NCBI RefSeq assembly: GCF_000011645.1
Contig: NC_006270.3
Span: forward strand, 1,919,501 to 1,983,500
Direction of reading: 5' to 3'
Origin: Bacillus licheniformis DSM 13 = ATCC 14580
Lineage (GTDB): Bacteria; Bacillota; Bacilli; Bacillales; Bacillaceae
DNA: 64,000 bases
Made by a program: the position numbers and the translations under genes. Of this stretch, positions 59,644 to 64,000 are shown piece after piece; within the stretch, counting starts at the first letter, position 1, and the number at the start of each line of letters is the position of its first letter. A model generated the notes under the pieces. The model saw only the letters and a program-made list of their open reading frames with translations. It was not told the DNA's origin and did not search any database.

Positions 59644-61647
59644 ATGAAAACGATTGAATTAAAATCTGTCGCAACAATACGAACACTCTCCATAGACGCG
59701 ATTGAAAAAGCTAAATCCGGTCACCCCGGCATGCCGATGGGGACTGCTCCGATGGCTTATGCGCTTTGGACAAAAATGATGAATGTCAGCCCTGAAAATC
59801 CGAATTGGTTTAACAGGGACCGTTTTGTGCTTTCCGCCGGACACGGATCAATGCTTTTGTACAGCATGCTTCACTTAAGCGGATATGACGTTTCAATTGA
59901 AGACCTCAAAAATTTCCGCCAATGGGGAAGCAAAACTCCTGGGCATCCGGAATTCGGACATACTCCGGGTGTAGATGCGACTACAGGTCCGCTTGGCCAA
60001 GGAATCGGAATGGCTGTCGGAATGGCGCTTGCTGAACGTCACCTTGCTGAAACTTACAACCGTGACGACTATCGCGTCGTTGACCATTATACATACAGCA
60101 TTTGCGGTGACGGAGACTTGATGGAGGGAATTTCATCCGAAGCGGCTTCGCTTGCGGGACATTTGAACCTCGGCCGTCTCATCGTGCTTTATGATTCAAA
60201 TGACATTTCGCTTGACGGCGAACTAAACCGCTCATTCTCTGAAAATGTAAAGCAGCGCTTTGAAGCGATGAATTGGGAAGTGCTTTATGTTGAAGACGGC
60301 AACAACATTGCCGAAATTACGGCGGCCATCGAGAAAGCGAAACAAAATGAAAAGCAGCCGACATTAATTGAAGTGAAAACAACGATCGGTTTCGGTTCTC
60401 CAAACCGTGCGGGCACATCCGGCGTCCACGGCGCTCCGCTCGGATCAGAAGAGGCGAAATTAACGAAGGAAGCGTATGAGTGGACATACGAAGAAGATTT
60501 TTATGTTCCTTCCGAAGTGTACGAGCACTTTAACGAAACAGTGAAGGAAGCGGGCAAGAAAAAAGAGGCGGAATGGAACGAACTGTTCTCCGCATACAAG
60601 AAAGCCCACCCGGAACTTGCCGAAGAGCTTGAACTGGCGATCAAAGGCGAGCTTCCTGAAGGATGGGATCAGAAAGTACCTGTATATGAAAAAGGAAGCA
60701 GCCTTGCTTCACGTGCATCCTCAGGTGAAGTGTTAAACGGAATCGCTCAACAAGTGCCGTTTTTCTTTGGCGGATCCGCGGACTTGGCCGGTTCCAACAA
60801 AACGACAATCAAAAACGGCGGAGATGTTTCAGCGAAGGATTACGCCGGCAGAAATATCTGGTTCGGTGTAAGGGAATTTGCGATGGGAGCAGCTTTGAAC
60901 GGAATGGCTCTTCACGGAGGCCTCCGCGTATTCGGCGGAACGTTCTTCGTTTTCTCCGATTACTTGAGACCAGCGATTCGTCTTGCTGCATTGATGGGGC
61001 TTCCTGTCACCTATGTATTTACACATGACAGCATTGCCGTCGGTGAAGACGGACCGACTCATGAGCCGATTGAACAGCTGGCATCACTTCGTGCGCTGCC
61101 GAACTTGTCCGTCATCAGACCTGCCGACGGAAATGAAACAGCAGCTGCCTGGAAGCTCGCGCTTCAATCAAAAGACCAGCCGACTGCGCTTGTGTTGACA
61201 CGCCAAAACTTGCCGACAATCGATCAGTCTGCTGAAACGGCTTATGAAGGCGTTAAAAAGGGTGCATATGTCGTTTCAAAAAGCCAAAACGAAAAACCGG
61301 AAGCGATCTTGCTTGCGAGCGGATCTGAAGTTGGCCTTGCGCTTGATGCACAAAGCGAGCTGCAAAAAGAAGGCATTGACGTATCCGTTGTCAGCGTTCC
61401 GTCATGGGATCGATTTGACAAGCAGCCGGCTGAATATAAAAACGCTGTTCTTCCAACTGATGTGACAAAGCGTCTCGCAATTGAAATGGGATCGCCGCTC
61501 GGATGGGAGAGATATACAGGCACTGACGGGGACATTCTCGGAATCGACCAGTTCGGTGCATCAGCTCCTGGCGAAACGATCATGAAAGAATACGGTTTTA
61601 CGCCTGCGAATGTAGTTGACCGGGTGAAAAAACTGTTAAATCGCTAA
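59644..61647 (+). CDS. tkt: transketolase
   Basis: The 667-residue TPP enzyme of the pentose-phosphate pathway. SIDAIEKAKSGHPGMPMGTA, GPLGQGIGMAVGMA, the TPP motif GDGDLMEG...YDSNDIS, and HDSIAVGEDGPTHEP are all intact. GGAAGGGGATCAT precedes the ATG. It keeps its syntenic position. Confidence 0.98.
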   Translation: MKTIELKSVATIRTLSIDAIEKAKSGHPGMPMGTAPMAYALWTKMMNVSPENPNWFNRDRFVLSAGHGSMLLYSMLHLSGYDVSIEDLKNFRQWGSKTPGHPEFGHTPGVDATTGPLGQGIGMAVGMALAERHLAETYNRDDYRVVDHYTYSICGDGDLMEGISSEAASLAGHLNLGRLIVLYDSNDISLDGELNRSFSENVKQRFEAMNWEVLYVEDGNNIAEITAAIEKAKQNEKQPTLIEVKTTIGFGSPNRAGTSGVHGAPLGSEEAKLTKEAYEWTYEEDFYVPSEVYEHFNETVKEAGKKKEAEWNELFSAYKKAHPELAEELELAIKGELPEGWDQKVPVYEKGSSLASRASSGEVLNGIAQQVPFFFGGSADLAGSNKTTIKNGGDVSAKDYAGRNIWFGVREFAMGAALNGMALHGGLRVFGGTFFVFSDYLRPAIRLAALMGLPVTYVFTHDSIAVGEDGPTHEPIEQLASLRALPNLSVIRPADGNETAAAWKLALQSKDQPTALVLTRQNLPTIDQSAETAYEGVKKGAYVVSKSQNEKPEAILLASGSEVGLALDAQSELQKEGIDVSVVSVPSWDRFDKQPAEYKNAVLPTDVTKRLAIEMGSPLGWERYTGTDGDILGIDQFGASAPGETIMKEYGFTPANVVDRVKKLLNR

Positions 61648-61658
61648 TCGGGCATATG

Positions 61659-61693
61659 AAAGAGAATGATCTGCGGATCATTCTCTTTTTTTC
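61659..61693 (+). terminator. tkt terminator
   Basis: AGAGAATGATC-TGCG-GATCATTCTCT followed by T7. Confidence 0.93.
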
Positions 61694-61695
61694 GT

Positions 61696-61702
61696 TTCGA
61701 CA
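61696..61702 (+). promoter_or_regulatory. Spo0A box
   Basis: TTCGACA, the exact Spo0A core, in TTTCGACAAAA about 100 bp before sirA, a gene known to be induced by Spo0A~P. Confidence 0.65.
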
Positions 61703-61801
61703 AAATTAGTCGCTTCTTTTATCATCATCAGACAATTATTTCTAACCCCCTTTTGTATAATAGAAAACATATATCTTTCGAAACAGGGGGATGAGACAGG
61801 G

Positions 61802-62239
61802 ATGGAACGCCATTATTATACGTATTTGATAGAAGAGGAATTTGCCAGCCATTATTTTGGAAGAGAGTCCGTCATGTTCAAACTGTTTTACGATTATCAT
61901 TGGACGAGCCCCGATCAAAAGTCTCAATTAGCCGCGAAACAGATCGAGTTTATTACAAAACCGATTCCCGCTGCTCATATACACAAAAGAATGAAAATGA
62001 ACCTCTGCCGGGAAGACTATACACAGGTTGACTATGTATACAGATTGATTGTTCCAAAAGGAAGCGCTTCTTTTATTATCAAAGACCGTCATATTGAGAT
62101 TTTGGCAAAGGGTCCATTCGATGCCGAAACGGTTTTCTTTGAGGTATTGCGAAAAGTCAGTCCGTGTTTTCTTGCGATGGATTTTAATATGAAACGTTAT
62201 GGCTGGCTGAACCCTGTGAAAGAAAGAAATTTTGTATAA
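61802..62239 (+). CDS. sirA: SirA, DnaA inhibitor
   Basis: A 145-residue protein matching B. subtilis SirA (YneE) in size, place and sequence (RHYYTYLIEEEFASHYFGRE, TYG-like VYRLIVPKG). It binds DnaA domain I to stop new rounds of replication at sporulation onset. GGGGGATGAGA lies upstream. Confidence 0.9.
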   Translation: MERHYYTYLIEEEFASHYFGRESVMFKLFYDYHWTSPDQKSQLAAKQIEFITKPIPAAHIHKRMKMNLCREDYTQVDYVYRLIVPKGSASFIIKDRHIEILAKGPFDAETVFFEVLRKVSPCFLAMDFNMKRYGWLNPVKERNFV

Positions 62240-62323
62240 AAAAAAGAATTTGGACTGTAAATGTTGTATAATAGCGTTTGGTTTAGTACACTTTATACGA
62301 GACAACATGAAGGAGGAAATTAA

Positions 62324-62542
62324 ATGGATTTGTGGGTTGTCATCCTAGTGGGCGTTTTAGCATTGCTCGCAGGTGTTGCACTCGGATTTTTTATTGCTCG
62401 TAAATATATGATGAACTATTTGAAAAAAAATCCGCCAATTAATGAACAAATGCTGCGCATGATGATGATGCAGATGGGTATGAAACCATCCCAGAAGAAA
62501 ATTAATCAAATGATGAAAGCCATGGAAAATCAAACGAAATAA
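62324..62542 (+). CDS. yneF: YneF, UPF0154 membrane protein
   Basis: A 72-residue single-pass protein (LWVVILVGVLALLAGVALGF) with a conserved Met- and Lys-rich tail (PINEQMLRMMMMQMGMKPSQ). A strong AAGGAGG precedes the ATG. Confidence 0.95.
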   Translation: MDLWVVILVGVLALLAGVALGFFIARKYMMNYLKKNPPINEQMLRMMMMQMGMKPSQKKINQMMKAMENQTK

Positions 62543-62585
62543 TGCGAATGCGATTATGACATAGAAGGAACATGGTTATAAAATA

Positions 62586-62611
62586 AAAAACCCGCTTCCG
62601 GGTTTTTTATT
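62586..62611. terminator. terminator between yneF and ynzD
   Basis: AAAAAACCCG-CTTC-CGGGTTTTTT, palindromic, good for both convergent genes. Confidence 0.92.
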
Positions 62612-62622
62612 TTGATCTATGA

Positions 62623-62784
62623 TTATTGTGTATTTCCGAGAGATAGTTTTTGGTATTCCAAGAGAAGGATATCCAGCTGCTGGCTGTGCTGAATGGTGAT
62701 ATGTGAAGTCATGCCGTTTGTCATGACGATTTTTAGCAGCTCTTTTCTTTTTTCCTCAATTTCATGAAGCAGATTTTCTTTCAT
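62623..62784 (-). CDS. ynzD: Spo0E-like phosphatase YnzD
   Basis: A 53-residue protein too short for ordinary gene calling: MKENLLHEIEEKRKELLKIV..., then HSQQLDILLLEYQKLSL, which fits the Spo0E signature SQxLDxLIxxY. Spo0E-type proteins dephosphorylate Spo0A~P. B. subtilis ynzD lies in this place between yneF and ccdA. AAAGGAT is upstream. Confidence 0.88.
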   Translation of the reverse strand: MKENLLHEIEEKRKELLKIVMTNGMTSHITIQHSQQLDILLLEYQKLSLGNTQ

Positions 62785-63026
62785 CACAGGAATTTATCCT
62801 TTCTTCTGTAAAAATCATCTTTTTGTTGCCTACTAAATGCTATTATATCCATATATAGGTTTCTTTTCAATTCTGAAGGTGATAAGGGTAAATTGTCAAA
62901 ATTGATTATATAAAGAAATTCGTGAAATCAACATCCTTTTTTGTGATATGTTAGGAAATTGAAATGTAATTGTCATATCAAATGATTTTCTTTCATGGTA
63001 TTCCAAAAAATAGAAGGGAGAAAGAG

Positions 63027-63734
63027 ATGGCTGATATCAATTATATTCTCGCTTTCGGTGCAGGGTTTCTATCGTTTATTTCGCCATGCTGCCTGCCGCT
63101 TTATCCCGCTTTTTTATCATATATTACCGGTGTCAGCATGAGTGAAATCCATTCTGACAAACTTATGTTTCAAAAAAGGAGCTTGGTACATACGGTCTTT
63201 TTCCTGATCGGCTTTTCGATGATCTTTGTGGCACTCGGCTACAGCACGTCGCTTGTCGGGTCGTTTTTTAAGGATTATCATCAGCTCATCAGGCAGCTTG
63301 GTGCGGTTTTTATCATCTTTTTCGGATTTGTCACTTTGGGGGTTTTTAAGCCTGAATTTTTAATGAAAGAAAGGCGCCTCCAATTTAAAAACAGGCCTGG
63401 AGGTCTGCTCGGTTCCATCGGAATCGGAATGGCATTTGCCGCCGGCTGGACGCCCTGCACCGGCCCGATTCTTGCAGCGGTTATTGCACTCGCCGGAACG
63501 AACCCGATGTCGGCCGTGCCTTATATGGCGCTTTATGCACTCGGATTCAGCTTGCCGTTTCTGCTTCTGTCTTTTTTCATTACAAAGATGAAATGGCTTC
63601 GGAAGCATCAGCTCATCATCATGAAGATCGGCGGAGTTGCAATGATTGTAGTCGGCATCCTGCTGTTCTTTGACTGGATGACGAAAATCATTATCGTATT
63701 GTCAAGCCTGTTCGGCGATTTCAGAGGCTTTTAA
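63027..63734 (+). CDS. ccdA: cytochrome c biogenesis protein CcdA
   Basis: A 235-residue six-helix membrane protein that passes reducing power from thioredoxin to extracytoplasmic thiols. Its redox cysteines are in FISPCCLPLYPAF and GWTPCTGPILAAV. I chose ATG 63027 after AAGGGAGAAAGAG. The pseudogene at 45385 is a ResA-type partner of this pathway. Confidence 0.96.
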   Translation: MADINYILAFGAGFLSFISPCCLPLYPAFLSYITGVSMSEIHSDKLMFQKRSLVHTVFFLIGFSMIFVALGYSTSLVGSFFKDYHQLIRQLGAVFIIFFGFVTLGVFKPEFLMKERRLQFKNRPGGLLGSIGIGMAFAAGWTPCTGPILAAVIALAGTNPMSAVPYMALYALGFSLPFLLLSFFITKMKWLRKHQLIIMKIGGVAMIVVGILLFFDWMTKIIIVLSSLFGDFRGF

Positions 63735-63815
63735 ACTTTGCTAAGGACCGCCTTGGTTTTTTGTTACAATAGGACTTATTCACAGCAAAACTGAATAATG
63801 ATGTTGGAGGGGAGT

Positions 63816-64000
63816 ATGACAAGGGTTTTAATTGTTGATGATGCAAAATTTATGAGAGATAAAATTAGAGAAATACTTGAAACAGAAGACTTGCAAGTCG
63901 CGGGTGAAGCCGAGAACGGGGAAGAAGCTGTTTTGCTTTATCAAGAGCTGCAGCCGGACTTGGTTATCATGGATATTACGATGCCTGTGAAAAACGGGAT
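63816..64000 (+). CDS. yneI: CheY-like response regulator YneI (partial)
   Basis: The window ends inside it. The receiver domain starts TRVLIVDDAKFMRDKIREIL, with the acidic pair DD and the phospho-acceptor Asp in DLVIMDITMP. It lies 81 bp downstream of ccdA, as in B. subtilis (ccdB/yneI). GGAGGGGAG precedes the ATG. Confidence 0.9.
   Translation, partial: MTRVLIVDDAKFMRDKIREILETEDLQVAGEAENGEEAVLLYQELQPDLVIMDITMPVKNG

Overview
The window is chromosomal DNA from a Bacillus of the B. licheniformis / B. paralicheniformis group. Two syntenic blocks match the B. subtilis order: miaA-hfq-ymzA-nrdIEF-ymaB ... cwlC ... spoVK-hflX-ynbB-glnRA on the left, and thyA ... lexA-yneA-yneB-ynzC-tkt-sirA-yneF-ynzD-ccdA-yneI on the right. 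A NucB nuclease of the B. licheniformis type sits beside thyA. Promoters are standard sigma-A TTGACA/TATAAT, SD sequences are strong AGGAGG, and TTG/GTG starts are frequent. The organism call is an inference from recalled protein families; no database was searched.

Layout. 0-5.5 kb: tRNA modification (miaA), Hfq, the class Ib ribonucleotide reductase operon under two NrdR boxes, and ymaB. 5.5-20.8 kb: licheniformis-group genes inserted around cwlC. These are an MBL hydrolase, a SufU paralogue with a Zur-like box next to a PerR-like regulator, a GntR regulator with a transporter, paired DMT transporters, a Rok fragment, a six-gene TetR-OsmC-NCS1-hydantoinase operon and a DUF2243 membrane protein. 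20.9-24.3 kb: an AT-rich insertion flanked by a partial duplication of the DUF2243 gene end, holding toxin-tip relics and immunity-like orphans. 24.6-30.1 kb: spoVK, hflX, ynbB and glnRA with two GlnR/TnrA sites. 30.2-42 kb: a second AT-rich accessory region with small membrane proteins, a DUF6323/DUF6179-like gene pair, immunity-like orphans, a HIT protein, an alpha/beta hydrolase, a methyltransferase, a GNAT enzyme, a small Rok-type protein and a coiled-coil protein. 42-55.5 kb: stress and detoxification genes, namely yvdTSR efflux, SpeG, lipoprotein and secreted proteins, a broken ResA-like gene, Mn catalase, DUF2935, another TetR, an MhqR quinone-response cluster with three operators, and a prohibitin-like pair. 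55.6-64 kb: core genes for thymidylate, DNA uptake or turnover (NucB), SOS control, transketolase, sporulation control and cytochrome c maturation.

The genes form several regulatory circuits readable from the DNA: NrdR over dNTP synthesis, GlnR/TnrA over glutamine synthetase, LexA over the division inhibitor YneA, MhqR over quinone detoxification, YvdT over a paired SMR pump, a probable Zur site over an Fe-S assembly paralogue, and a Spo0A box before sirA. The most novel-looking items are the DNA-binding-domain-less Rok protein, a HyuB-like subunit that has lost its metal ligands, the Zur-like control of a SufU paralogue, the decayed toxin/immunity islands, the two-gene DUF6323/DUF6179-like unit, and two structured, terminator-ended intergenic RNAs.
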